Shown here piece after piece: positions 40,501-52,780 of a DNA stretch of 64,000 nt. The notes beneath the pieces were generated by a model, which was given only the letters and a program-made list of their open reading frames with translations, did not search any database and was not told where the DNA came from. The translations under genes and the position numbers were made by a program. Source of the stretch: Loxodes magnus (lineage: Eukaryota > Ciliophora > Karyorelictea > Loxodida > Loxodidae). Each line of letters opens with the position of its first letter. Positions within the stretch are counted from its first letter, which is position 1. The stretch covers positions 27,227 through 91,226 of the forward strand of contig CAMPDV010001787.1 of the NCBI GenBank assembly GCA_946699065.1. Reading direction: 5' to 3'.

Positions 40501-43300
40501 AAAGAAGATGGAATTTCAGAATTTAGAATTACTAAAACTTAGAGATAAAAAGAAGTTATAAGTATTTAGAAAAGTGAGGAAGTAAAGTAAGAAAAGAAGA
40601 TGTAATTACGGTTTTTAGAAATACTAAAACTTAGAGATAAAAAGAAGTTATAAGTATTTAGAAAAGTGAGGAAGTAAAGTAAGAAAAGAAGAAAGAATTT
40701 CAGAATTTAGAATTACTAAAACTTAGAGATAAAAAGAAGTTATGAGTATTTAGAAAAGTGAGGAAGTAAAGTAAGAAAAGAAGATGGAATTTCAGCTTTT
40801 AGAATTACTAAAACTTAGAGATAAAAAGAAGTTATAAGTATTTAGAAAAGTGAGGAAGTAAAGTAAGAAAAGAAGATGTAATTTCAGCTTTTAGAATTAC
40901 TAAAACTTAGAGATAAAAAGAAGTTATAAGTATTTAGAAAAGTGAGGAAGTAAAGTAAGAAAAGAAGATGGAATTTCAGAATTTAGAATTACTAAAACTT
41001 AGAGATAAAAAGAAGTTATAAGTATTTAGAAAAGTGAGGAAGTAAAGTAAGAAAAGAAGATGGAATTTCAGAATTTAGAATTACTAAAACTTAGAGATAA
41101 AAAGAAGTTATAAGTATTTAGAAAAGTGAGGAAGTAAAGTAAGAAAAGAAGATGGAATTTCAGAATTTAGAATTACTAAAACTTAGAGATAAAAAGAAGT
41201 TATAAGTATTTAGAAAAGTGAGGAAGTAAAGTAAGAAAAGAAGATGGAATTACAGTTTTTAGAATAACTAAAACTTAGAGATAAAAAGAAGTTATAAGTA
41301 TTTAGAAAAGTGAGGAAGTAAAGTAAGAAAAGAAGATGGAATTTCAGAATTTAGAATAACTAAAACTTAGAGATAAAAAGAAGTTATGAGTATTTAGAAA
41401 AGTGAGGAAGTAAAGTAAGAAAAGAAGATGGAATTTCAGCTTTTAGAATTACTAAAACTTAGAGATAAAAAGAAGTTATAAGTATTTAGAAAAGTGAGGA
41501 AGTAAAGTAAGAAAAGAAGATGGAATATCAGAATTTAGAATTACTAAAACTTAGAGATAAAAAGAAGTTATAAGTATTTAGAAAAGTGAGGAAGTAAAGT
41601 AAGAAAAGAAGATGGAATTTCAGAATTTAGAATTACTAAAACTTAGAGATAAAAAGAAGTTATAAGTATTTAGAAAAGTGAGGAAGTAAAGTAAGAAAAG
41701 AAGATGGAATATCAGAATTTAGAATAACTAAAACTTAGAGATAAAAAGAAGTTATAAGTATTTAGAAAAGTGAGGAAGTAAAGTAAGAAAAGAAGATGGA
41801 ATTTCAGAATTTAGAATTACTAAAACTTAGAGATAAAAAGAAGTTATGAGTATTTAGAAAAGTGAGGAAGTTAAGTAAGAAAAGAAGATGGAATTTCAGA
41901 ATTTAGAATAACTAAAACTTAGAGATAAAAAGAAGTTATGAGTATTTAGAAAAGTGAGGAAGTAAAGTAAGAAAAGAAGATGGAATATCAGAATTTAGAA
42001 TAACTAAAACTTAGAGATAAAAAGAAGTTATAAGTATTTAGAAAAGTGAGGAAGTAAAGTAAGAAAAGAAGATGGAATATCAGAATTTAGAATTACTAAA
42101 ACTTAGAGATAAAAAGAAGTTATAAGTATTTAGAAAAGTGAGGAAGTAAAGTAAGAAAAGAAGATGGAATTTCAGAATTTAGAATAACTAAAACTTAGAG
42201 ATAAAAAGAAGTTATAAGTATTTAGAAAAGTGAGGAAGTAAAGTAAGAAAAGAAGATGGAATTTCAGCTTTTAGAATTACTAAAACTTAGAGATAAAAAG
42301 AAGTTATAAGTATTTAGAAAAGTGAGGAAGTAAAGTAAGAAAAGAAGATGGAATTTCAGAATTTAGAATTACTAAAACTTAGAGATAAAAAGAAGTTATA
42401 AGTATTTAGAAAGGTGAGGAAGTAAAGTAAGAAAAGAAGATGTAATTACGGTTTTTAGAATAACTAAAACTTAGAGATAAAAAGAAGTTATAAGTATTTA
42501 GAAAAGTGAGGAAGTAAAGTAAGAAAAGAAGATGGAATTTCAGAATTTAGAATTACTAAAACTTAGAGATAAAAAGAAGTTATAAGTATTTAGAAAAGTG
42601 AGGAAGTAAAGTAAGAAAAGAAGATGGAATATCAGAATTTAGAATTACTAAAACTTAGAGATAAAAAGAAGTTATAAGTATTTAGAAAAGTGAGGAAGTA
42701 AAGTAAGAAAAGAAGATGGAATTACAGTTTTTAGAATAACTAAAACTTAGAGATAAAAAGAAGTTATAAGTATTTAGAAAAGTGAGGAAGTAAAGTAAGA
42801 AAAGAAGATGTAATTACGGTTTTTAGAAATACTAAAACTTAGAGATAAAAAGAAGTTATAAGTATTTAGAAAAGTGAGGAAGTAAAGTAAGAAAAGAAGA
42901 AAGAATTTCAGAATTTAGAATTACTAAAACTTAGAGATAAAAAGAAGTTATGAGTATTTAGAAAAGTGAGGAAGTAAAGTAAGAAAAGAAGATGGAATTT
43001 CAGAATTTAGAATTACTAAAACTTAGAGATAAAAAGAAGTTATGAGTATTTAGAAAAGTGAGGAAGTAAAGTAAGAAAAGAAGATGGAATTTCAGAATTT
43101 AGAATTACTAAAACTTAGAGATAAAAAGAAGTTATAAGTATTTAGAAAAGTGAGGAAGTAAAGTAAGAAAAGAAGATGTAATTACGGTTTTTAGAATTAC
43201 TAAAACTTAGAGATAAAAAGAAGTTATAAGTATTTAGAAAAGTGAGGAAGTAAAGTAAGAAAAGAAGATGGAATATCAGAATTTAGAATAACTAAAACTT
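31560..43300 (+). repeat. Satellite domain 6 (36- and 51-unit copied blocks)
   Basis: A block of about 28 units at 31,570-34,180 recurs 3,312 bp (36 units) downstream at 34,880-37,490. Matching markers are GTTAAG at 31,752 and 35,064, GTTAAG at 33,868 and 37,180, AAAG tags at 32,044 and 35,356, and TTTGG near 33,942 and 37,254. The only tag difference noticed is near 32,597 versus 35,909 (TACAG/AATTAC against TACGG/AAATAC). Part of the block occurs a third time 4,691 bp on (51 units minus 1), with AAAG at 36,000 and 40,691 and GTTAAG at 37,180 and 41,871. The missing base is the 91-bp ACTACTGTTTT unit near 39,040. The part from about 40.3 kb is also in the palindrome arm. Confidence 0.85.
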
Positions 43301-46300
43301 AGAGATAAAAAGAAGTTATGAGTATTTAGAAAAGTGAGGAAGTAAAGTAAGAAAAGAAGATGGAATTTCAGCTTTTAGAATTACTAAAACTTAGAGATAA
43401 AAAGAAGTTATAAGTATTTAGAAAAGTGAGGAAGTAAAGTAAGAAAAGAAGATGGAATTTCAGAATTTAGAATTACTAAAACTTAGAGATAAAAAGAAGT
43501 TATAAGTATTTAGAAAAGTGAGGAAGTAAAGTAAGAAAAGAAGATGGAATATCAGAATTTAGAATAACTAAAACTTAGAGATAAAAAGAAGTTATAAGTA
43601 TTTAGAAAAGTGAGGAAGTAAAGTAAGAAAAGAAGATGGAATTTCAGCTTTTAGAATAACTAAAACTTAGAGATAAAAAGAAGTTATGAGTATTTAGAAA
43701 AGTGAGGAAGTAAAGTAAGAAAAGAAGATGGAATTTCAGAATTTAGAATAACTAAAACTTAGAGATAAAAAGAAGTTATAAGTATTTAGAAAAGTGAGGA
43801 AGTAAAGTAAGAAAAGAAGATGGAATTTCAGAATTTAGAATTACTAAAACTTAGAGATAAAAAGAAGTTATAAGTATTTAGAAAAGTGAGGAAGTAAAGT
43901 AAGAAAAGAAGATGGAATTTCAGAATTTAGAATAACTAAAACTTAGAGATAAAAAGAAGTTATAAGTATTTAGAAAAGTGAGGAAGTAAAGTAAGAAAAG
44001 AAGATGGAATTACGGTTTTTAGAAATACTAAAACTTAGAGATAAAAAGAAGTTATAAGTATTTAGAAAAGTGAGGAAGTAAAGTAAGAAAAGAAGAAAGA
44101 ATTTCAGAATTTAGAATTACTAAAACTTAGAGATAAAAAGAAGTTATAAGTATTTAGAAAAGTGAGGAAGTAAAGTAAGAAAAGAAGAAAGGATTACAGC
44201 TTTAAGAAATACTAAAACTTAGAGATAAAAAGAAGTTATAAGTATTTAGAAAAGTAAGGAAGTAAAGTAAGAAAAGAAGAAAGAATTTCAGCAATTTGAA
44301 ATACTAAAACTTAGAGATAAAAAGAAGTTATAAGTATTTAGAAAAGTGAGGAAGTAAAGTAAGAAAAGAAGATGGAATTTCAGCTTTTAGAATTACTAAA
44401 ACTTAGAGATAAAAAGAAGTTATAAGTATTTAGAAAAGTGAGGAAGTAAAGTAAGAAAAGAAGATGGAATTTCAGAATTTAGAATTACTAAAACTTAGAG
44501 ATAAAAAGAAGTTATAAGTATTTAGAAAAGTGAGGAAGTAAAGTAAGAAAAGAAGAAAGAATTTCAGCTTTTAGAATAACTAAAACTTAGAGATAAAAAG
44601 AAGTTATGAGTATTTAGAAAAGTGAGGAAGTAAAGTAAGAAAAGAAGATGGAATTACTGTTTTAGAATTACTAAAACTTAGAGATAAAAAGAAGTTATAA
44701 GTATTTAGAAAAGTGAGGAAGTAAAGTAAGAAAAGAAGATGGAATTTCAGCTTTTAGAATAACTAAAACTTAGAGATAAAAAGAAGTTATAAGTATTTAG
44801 AAAAGTGAGGAAGTAAAGTAAGAAAAGAAGATGGAATTACTGTTTTAGAATTACTAAAACTTAGAGATAAAAAGAAGTTATAAGTATTTAGAAAAGTGAG
44901 GAAGTAAAGTAAGAAAAGAAGATGGAATTTCAGCTTTTAGAATAACTAAAACTTAGAGATAAAAAGAAGTTATGAGTATTTAGAAAAGTGAGGAAGTAAA
45001 GTAAGAAAAGAAGATGGAATTTCAGAATTTAGAATAACTAAAACTTAGAGATAAAAAGAAGTTATAAGTATTTAGAAAAGTGAGGAAGTAAAGTAAGAAA
45101 AGAAGATGGAATTACTGTTTTAGAATAACTAAAACTTAGAGATAAAAAGAAGTTATGAGTATTTAGAAAAGTGAGGAAGTAAAGTAAGAAAAGAAGATGG
45201 AATTTCAGAATTTAGAATTACTAAAACTTAGAGATAAAAAGAAGTTATGAGTATTTAGAAAAGTGAGGAAGTAAAGTAAGAAAAGAAGAAAGAATTTCAG
45301 CAATTTGAAATACTAAAACTTAGAGATAAAAAGAAGTTATAAGTATTTAGAAAAGTGAGGAAGTAAAGTAAGAAAAGAAGAAAGAATTTCAGAATTTAGA
45401 ATTACTAAAACTTAGAGATAAAAAGAAGTTATGAGTATTTAGAAAAGTGAGGAAGTAAAGTAAGAAAAGAAGATGGAATTTCAGAATTTAGAATAACTAA
45501 AACTTAGAGATAAAAAGAAGTTATAAGTATTTAGAAAAGTGAGGAAGTAAAGTAAGAAAAGAAGAAAGAATTTCAGCAATTTGAAATACTAAAACTTAGA
45601 GATAAAAAGAAGTTATAAGTATTTAGAAAAGTGAGGAAGTAAAGTAAGAAAAGAAGATGGAATTTCAGAATTTAGAATTACTAAAACTTAGAGATAAAAA
45701 GAAGTTATGAGTATTTAGAAAAGTGAGGAAGTAAAGTAAGAAAAGAAGATGGAATATCAGAATTTAGAATAACTAAAACTTAGAGATAAAAAGAAGTTAT
45801 GAGTATTTAGAAAAGTGAGGAAGTTAAGTAAGAAAAGAAGAAAGAATTACAGTTTTTAGAATAACTAAAACTTAGAGATAAAAAGAAGTTATAAGTATTT
45901 AGAAAAGTGAGGAAGTAAAGTAAGAAAAGAAGATGGAATATCAGAATTTAGAATTACTAAAACTTAGAGATAAAAAGAAGTTATAAGTATTTAGAAAAGT
46001 GAGGAAGTAAAGTAAGAAAAGAAGATGTAATTTCAGCTTTTAGAATTACTAAAACTTAGAGATAAAAAGAAGTTATAAGTATTTAGAAAAGTGAGGAAGT
46101 AAAGTAAGAAAAGAAGATGGAATTTCAGAATTTAGAATAACTAAAACTTAGAGATAAAAAGAAGTTATAAGTATTTAGAAAAGTGAGGAAGTAAAGTAAG
46201 AAAAGAAGATGGAATTTCAGAATTTAGAATTACTAAAACTTAGAGATAAAAAGAAGTTATGAGTATTTAGAAAAGTGAGGAAGTAAAGTAAGAAAAGAAG

Positions 46301-49300
46301 ATGGAATTTCAGAATTTAGAATTACTAAAACTTAGAGATAAAAAGAAGTTATAAGTATTTAGAAAAGTGAGGAAGTAAAGTAAGAAAAGAAGAAAGAATT
46401 TCAGAATTTAGAATTACTAAAACTTAGAGATAAAAAGAAGTTATGAGTATTTAGAAAAGTGAGGAAGTAAAGTAAGAAAAGAAGATGGAATTTCAGAATT
46501 TAGAATAACTAAAACTTAGAGATAAAAAGAAGTTATAAGTATTTAGAAAAGTGAGGAAGTAAAGTAAGAAAAGAAGATGGAATTACTGTTTTAGAATTAC
46601 TAAAACTTAGAGATAAAAAGAAGTTATAAGTATTTAGAAAAGTAAGGAAGTAAAGTAAGAAAAGAAGAAAGAATTTCAGCAATTTGAAATACTAAAACTT
46701 AGAGATAAAAAGAAGTTATAAGTATTTAGAAAAGTGAGGAAGTAAAGTAAGAAAAGAAGAAAGAATTTCAGAATTTAGAATTACTAAAACTTAGAGATAA
46801 AAAGAAGTTATGAGTATTTAGAAAAGTGAGGAAGTAAAGTAAGAAAAGAAGATGGAATTTCAGAATTTAGAATAACTAAAACTTAGAGATAAAAAGAAGT
46901 TATAAGTATTTAGAAAAGTGAGGAAGTAAAGTAAGAAAAGAAGAAAGAATTTCAGCAATTTGAAATACTAAAACTTAGAGATAAAAAGAAGTTATAAGTA
47001 TTTAGAAAAGTGAGGAAGTAAAGTAAGAAAAGAAGATGGAATTTCAGAATTTAGAATTACTAAAACTTAGAGATAAAAAGAAGTTATGAGTATTTAGAAA
47101 AGTGAGGAAGTAAAGTAAGAAAAGAAGATGGAATATCAGAATTTAGAATTACTAAAACTTAGAGATAAAAAGAAGTTATAAGTATTTAGAAAAGTGAGGA
47201 AGTAAAGTAAGAAAAGAAGATGGAATTTCAGAATTTAGAATAACTAAAACTTAGAGATAAAAAGAAGTTATAAGTATTTAGAAAAGTGAGGAAGTAAAGT
47301 AAGAAAAGAAGATGGAATTACTGTTTTAGAATTACTAAAACTTAGAGATAAAAAGAAGTTATAAGTATTTAGAAAAGTGAGGAAGTAAAGTAAGAAAAGA
47401 AGATGGAATTTCAGCTTTTAGAATAACTAAAACTTAGAGATAAAAAGAAGTTATAAGTATTTAGAAAAGTGAGGAAGTTAAGTAAGAAAAGAAGAAAGAA
47501 TTACAGTTTTTAGAATAACTAAAACTTAGAGATAAAAAGAAGTTATAAGTATTTAGAAAAGTGAGGAAGTAAAGTAAGAAAAGAAGATGGAATATCAGAA
47601 TTTAGAATTACTAAAACTTAGAGATAAAAAGAAGTTATAAGTATTTAGAAAAGTGAGGAAGTAAAGTAAGAAAAGAAGATGTAATTTCAGCTTTTAGAAT
47701 TACTAAAACTTAGAGATAAAAAGAAGTTATAAGTATTTAGAAAAGTGAGGAAGTAAAGTAAGAAAAGAAGATGTAATTACGGTTTTTAGAATAACTAAAA
47801 CTTAGAGATAAAAAGAAGTTATGAGTATTTAGAAAAGTGAGGAAGTTAAGTAAGAAAAGAAGATGGAATTTCAGAATTTAGAATAACTAAAACTTAGAGA
47901 TAAAAAGAAGTTATGAGTATTTAGAAAAGTGAGGAAGTAAAGTAAGAAAAGAAGATGGAATATCAGAATTTAGAATTACTAAAACTTAGAGATAAAAAGA
48001 AGTTATAAGTATTTGGAAAAGTGAGGAAGTAAAGTAAGAAAAGAAGATGGAATTTCAGCTTTTAGAATAACTAAAACTTAGAGATAAAAAGAAGTTATAA
48101 GTATTTGGAAAAGTGAGGAAGTAAAGTAAGAAAAGAAGATGGAATTTCAGAATTTAGAATAACTAAAACTTAGAGATAAAAAGAAGTTATAAGTATTTAG
48201 AAAAGTGAGGAAGTAAAGTAAGAAAAGAAGATGGAATTTCAGCTTTTAGAATTACTAAAACTTAGAGATAAAAAGAAGTTATAAGTATTTAGAAAAGTGA
48301 GGAAGTAAAGTAAGAAAAGAAGATGGAATTTCAGAATTTAGAATAACTAAAACTTAGAGATAAAAAGAAGTTATAAGTATTTAGAAAAGTGAGGAAGTAA
48401 AGTAAGAAAAGAAGATGGAATTTCAGCTTTTAGAATTACTAAAACTTAGAGATAAAAAGAAGTTATAAGTATTTAGAAAAGTGAGGAAGTAAAGTAAGAA
48501 AAGAAGATGGAATTTCAGAATTTAGAATAACTAAAACTTAGAGATAAAAAGAAGTTATAAGTATTTAGAAAAGTGAGGAAGTAAAGTAAGAAAAGAAGAT
48601 GGAATTTCAGAATTTAGAATAACTAAAACTTAGAGATAAAAAGAAGTTATGAGTATTTAGAAAAGTGAGGAAGTAAAGTAAGAAAAGAAGATGTAATTTC
48701 AGCTTTTAGAATTACTAAAACTTAGAGATAAAAAGAAGTTATAAGTATTTAGAAAAGTGAGGAAGTAAAGTAAGAAAAGAAGATGGAATATCAGAATTTA
48801 GAATTACTAAAACTTAGAGATAAAAAGAAGTTATAAGTATTTAGAAAAGTGAGGAAGTTAAGTAAGAAAAGAAGATGGAATTTCAGAATTTAGAATAACT
48901 AAAACTTAGAGATAAAAAGAAGTTATAAGTATTTAGAAAAGTGAGGAAGTAAAGTAAGAAAAGAAGATGGAATTACTGTTTTAGAATAACTAAAACTTAG
49001 AGATAAAAAGAAGTTATGAGTATTTAGAAAAGTGAGGAAGTAAAGTAAGAAAAGAAGATGGAATTTCAGAATTTAGAATTACTAAAACTTAGAGATAAAA
49101 AGAAGTTATAAGTATTTAGAAAAGTGAGGAAGTAAAGTAAGAAAAGAAGATGGAATATCAGAATTTAGAATTACTAAAACTTAGAGATAAAAAGAAGTTA
49201 TAAGTATTTAGAAAAGTGAGGAAGTAAAGTAAGAAAAGAAGATGGAATTTCAGCTTTTAGAATTACTAAAACTTAGAGATAAAAAGAAGTTATAAGTATT

Positions 49301-52300
49301 TGGAAAAGTGAGGAAGTAAAGTAAGAAAAGAAGATGGAATTTCAGAATTTAGAATTACTAAAACTTAGAGATAAAAAGAAGTTATAAGTATTTAGAAAAG
49401 TGAGGAAGTAAAGTAAGAAAAGAAGAATGGAATTTCAGCTTTTAGAATTACTAAAACTTAGAGATAAAAAGAAGTTATAAGTATTTAGAAAAGTGAGGAA
49501 GTAAAGTAAGAAAAGAAGAAAGAATTTCAGAATTTAGAATTACTAAAACTTAGAGATAAAAAGAAGTTATGAGTATTTAGAAAAGTGAGGAAGTAAAGTA
49601 AGAAAAGAAGATGGAATTTCAGAATTTAGAATAACTAAAACTTAGAGATAAAAAGAAGTTATAAGTATTTAGAAAAGTGAGGAAGTAAAGTAAGAAAAGA
49701 AGATGGAATTACTGTTTTAGAATTACTAAAACTTAGAGATAAAAAGAAGTTATAAGTATTTAGAAAAGTAAGGAAGTAAAGTAAGAAAAGAAGAAAGAAT
49801 TTCAGCAATTTGAAATACTAAAACTTAGAGATAAAAAGAAGTTATAAGTATTTAGAAAAGTGAGGAAGTAAAGTAAGAAAAGAAGAAAGAATTTCAGAAT
49901 TTAGAATTACTAAAACTTAGAGATAAAAAGAAGTTATGAGTATTTAGAAAAGTGAGGAAGTAAAGTAAGAAAAGAAGATGGAATTTCAGAATTTAGAATA
50001 ACTAAAACTTAGAGATAAAAAGAAGTTATAAGTATTTAGAAAAGTGAGGAAGTAAAGTAAGAAAAGAAGAAAGAATTTCAGCAATTTGAAATACTAAAAC
50101 TTAGAGATAAAAAGAAGTTATAAGTATTTGGAAAAGTGAGGAAGTAAAGTAAGAAAAGAAGATGGAATTTCAGCTTTTAGAATTACTAAAACTTAGAGAT
50201 AAAAAGAAGTTATGAGTATTTAGAAAAGTGAGGAAGTAAAGTAAGAAAAGAAGATGGAATATCAGAATTTAGAATTACTAAAACTTAGAGATAAAAAGAA
50301 GTTATGAGTATTTAGAAAAGTGAGGAAGTAAAGTAAGAAAAGAAGAAAGAATTACAGTTTTTAGAATTACTAAAACTTAGAGATAAAAAGAAGTTATAAG
50401 TATTTAGAAAAGTGAGGAAGTAAAGTAAGAAAAGAAGATGGAATTTCAGCTTTTAGAATAACTAAAACTTAGAGATAAAAAGAAGTTATAAGTATTTAGA
50501 AAAGTGAGGAAGTTAAGTAAGAAAAGAAGAAAGAATTACAGTTTTTAGAATAACTAAAACTTAGAGATAAAAAGAAGTTATAAGTATTTAGAAAAGTGAG
50601 GAAGTAAAGTAAGAAAAGAAGATGGAATATCAGAATTTAGAATTACTAAAACTTAGAGATAAAAAGAAGTTATAAGTATTTAGAAAAGTGAGGAAGTAAA
50701 GTAAGAAAAGAAGATGTAATTTCAGCTTTTAGAATTACTAAAACTTAGAGATAAAAAGAAGTTATAAGTATTTAGAAAAGTGAGGAAGTAAAGTAAGAAA
50801 AGAAGATGTAATTACGGTTTTTAGAATAACTAAAACTTAGAGATAAAAAGAAGTTATGAGTATTTAGAAAAGTGAGGAAGTTAAGTAAGAAAAGAAGATG
50901 GAATTTCAGAATTTAGAATAACTAAAACTTAGAGATAAAAAGAAGTTATGAGTATTTAGAAAAGTGAGGAAGTAAAGTAAGAAAAGAAGATGGAATATCA
51001 GAATTTAGAATTACTAAAACTTAGAGATAAAAAGAAGTTATAAGTATTTGGAAAAGTGAGGAAGTAAAGTAAGAAAAGAAGATGGAATTTCAGCTTTTAG
51101 AATAACTAAAACTTAGAGATAAAAAGAAGTTATAAGTATTTGGAAAAGTGAGGAAGTAAAGTAAGAAAAGAAGATGGAATTTCAGAATTTAGAATAACTA
51201 AAACTTAGAGATAAAAAGAAGTTATAAGTATTTAGAAAAGTGAGGAAGTAAAGTAAGAAAAGAAGATGGAATTTCAGCTTTTAGAATTACTAAAACTTAG
51301 AGATAAAAAGAAGTTATAAGTATTTAGAAAAGTGAGGAAGTAAAGTAAGAAAAGAAGATGGAATTTCAGAATTTAGAATAACTAAAACTTAGAGATAAAA
51401 AGAAGTTATAAGTATTTAGAAAAGTGAGGAAGTAAAGTAAGAAAAGAAGATGGAATTTCAGCTTTTAGAATTACTAAAACTTAGAGATAAAAAGAAGTTA
51501 TAAGTATTTAGAAAAGTGAGGAAGTAAAGTAAGAAAAGAAGATGGAATTTCAGAATTTAGAATAACTAAAACTTAGAGATAAAAAGAAGTTATAAGTATT
51601 TAGAAAAGTGAGGAAGTAAAGTAAGAAAAGAAGATGGAATTTCAGAATTTAGAATAACTAAAACTTAGAGATAAAAAGAAGTTATGAGTATTTAGAAAAG
51701 TGAGGAAGTAAAGTAAGAAAAGAAGATGTAATTTCAGCTTTTAGAATTACTAAAACTTAGAGATAAAAAGAAGTTATAAGTATTTAGAAAAGTGAGGAAG
51801 TAAAGTAAGAAAAGAAGATGGAATATCAGAATTTAGAATTACTAAAACTTAGAGATAAAAAGAAGTTATAAGTATTTAGAAAAGTGAGGAAGTAAAGTAA
51901 GAAAAGAAGATGGAATATCAGAATTTAGAATTACTAAAACTTAGAGATAAAAAGAAGTTATAAGTATTTAGAAAAGTGAGGAAGTAAAGTAAGAAAAGAA
52001 GATGGAATTTCAGAATTTAGAATAACTAAAACTTAGAGATAAAAAGAAGTTATGAGTATTTAGAAAAGTGAGGAAGTAAAGTAAGAAAAGAAGATGGAAT
52101 TTCAGAATTTAGAATTACTAAAACTTAGAGATAAAAAGAAGTTATGAGTATTTAGAAAAGTGAGGAAGTAAAGTAAGAAAAGAAGATGGAATATCAGAAT
52201 TTAGAATTACTAAAACTTAGAGATAAAAAGAAGTTATGAGTATTTAGAAAAGTGAGGAAGTAAAGTAAGAAAAGAAGATGGAATTTCAGCTTTTAGAATT

Positions 52301-52756
52301 ACTAAAACTTAGAGATAAAAAGAAGTTATAAGTATTTGGAAAAGTGAGGAAGTAAAGTAAGAAAAGAAGATGTAATTTCAGCTTTTAGAATTACTAAAAC
52401 TTAGAGATAAAAAGAAGTTATAAGTATTTAGAAAAGTGAGGAAGTAAAGTAAGAAAAGAAGATGGAATTTCAGCTTTTAGAATTACTAAAACTTAGAGAT
52501 AAAAAGAAGTTATAAGTATTTAGAAAAGTGAGGAAGTTAAGTAAGAAAAGAAGAAAGAATTACAGTTTTTAGAATAACTAAAACTTAGAGATAAAAAGAA
52601 GTTATAAGTATTTAGAAAAGTGAGGAAGTAAAGTAAGAAAAGAAGATGGAATTACTGTTTTAGAATTACTAAAACTTAGAGATAAAAAGAAGTTATAAGT
52701 ATTTAGAAAAGTGAGGAAGTAAAGTAAGAAAAGAAGATGGAATTTCAGCTTTTAGA
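43300..52756 (+). repeat. Satellite domain 7 (GCAATTTGAAATAC marker, 33/34-unit repeat)
   Basis: The tag AAAGAATTTCAGCAATTTGAAATAC type occurs near 44,280, 45,290, 45,568, 46,668, 46,945, 49,798 and 50,071, and nowhere to the left of 44.2 kb that I can see. ATTACTGTTTT 91-bp tags are also concentrated here. Two successive blocks of 33-34 units are related. The GTAATTACGG tag at 47,771 recurs at 50,806 (3,035 bp), and the ATTACTG tag at 46,581 recurs at 49,707 (3,126 bp). The offset changes by one unit because one block has an extra ATTACTG unit near 47,311. The domain ends at the palindrome centre. Confidence 0.85.
49420..49445 (+). repeat. 93-bp unit with divergent tag (left arm)
   Basis: The tag reads GAAGAATGGAATTTCAGC, one base longer than usual. 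Its mirror partner in the right arm near 56,070-56,090 corresponds to GAAGAAAGGATTACAGC. This is the only place in the first ~9.4 kb of the two arms where I see a tag, not just one base, differ. Confidence 0.75.
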
Positions 52757-52780
52757 TATTCTAAAAGCTGAAATTCCATC
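52736..52780. other. Palindrome centre (orientation switch, 3-bp spacer)
   Basis: The left arm ends in CAGCTTTTAGA at 52,756 and the right arm begins TCTAAAAGCTG at 52,760, separated only by TAT (symmetry centre 52,758). Flanking bases continue as a perfect inverted repeat in both directions. Both arms break at the same place in the unit, just after the tag (TTAGA on the left; the right retains AATA of the next unit). A spacer this short would let the arms pair into a cruciform or hairpin. The switch falls inside repeat sequence with no inserted element, so it looks like a fold-back event rather than an insertion. Confidence 0.93.

Larger units (their letters stand above)
1..52756 (+). repeat. 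92-bp AT-rich satellite array, purine-rich strand on +
   Basis: Uninterrupted head-to-tail tandem array of a 92-bp unit; starts at 1, 93 and 185 set the period, and landmark distances across the array are multiples of 92 or differ by 1-2 bp. The first unit contains 49 A, 21 T, 19 G and 3 C. A conserved body carries CTTAGAGATAAAAAGAAG, AAAAGTGAGGAAG and AAGTAAGAAAAGAAG. A variable tag of about 20 bp follows GAAGA. Most units are exactly 92 bp; units with the ATTACTGTTTT tag are 91 bp. Stop codons occur in all frames of both strands, and because 92 is not a multiple of 3 every stop recurs in all three frames within three units, so no open frame can exceed about 276 nt. No gene, RNA gene or mobile element interrupts it. 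Array homogeneity and higher-order copying are typical of eukaryotic satellite DNA; the family is not one I recognise. Confidence 0.97.
40295..52756 (+). repeat. Left arm of large inverted repeat
   Basis: Reading outward from the centre, the tag and body variants of about 104 consecutive units match the right arm one for one. Landmark coordinate sums hold this register. The ideal sum is 105,516. The GTAATTACGG tag at 47,771 pairs with 57,741 (sum 105,512) and the AAAGGATTACAG unit at 44,191 pairs with 61,322 (sum 105,513). The ATGG at 43,360 pairs with 62,152 (sum 105,512). Small shifts equal the single-base indels in the right arm. Beyond about 43.3 kb the partner jumps: GTTAAG at 41,871 pairs with 62,424 (sum 104,295). 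The arm continues to about 40.3 kb, where the window end cuts off its partner. Confidence 0.9.

Noticed and set aside
52736-52780. Rho-independent terminator or regulatory hairpin at the inverted junction
   Set aside because: The inverted repeat is perfect but extends for kilobases and is made of satellite units with no gene nearby, so it is the centre of a large palindrome and not a terminator.
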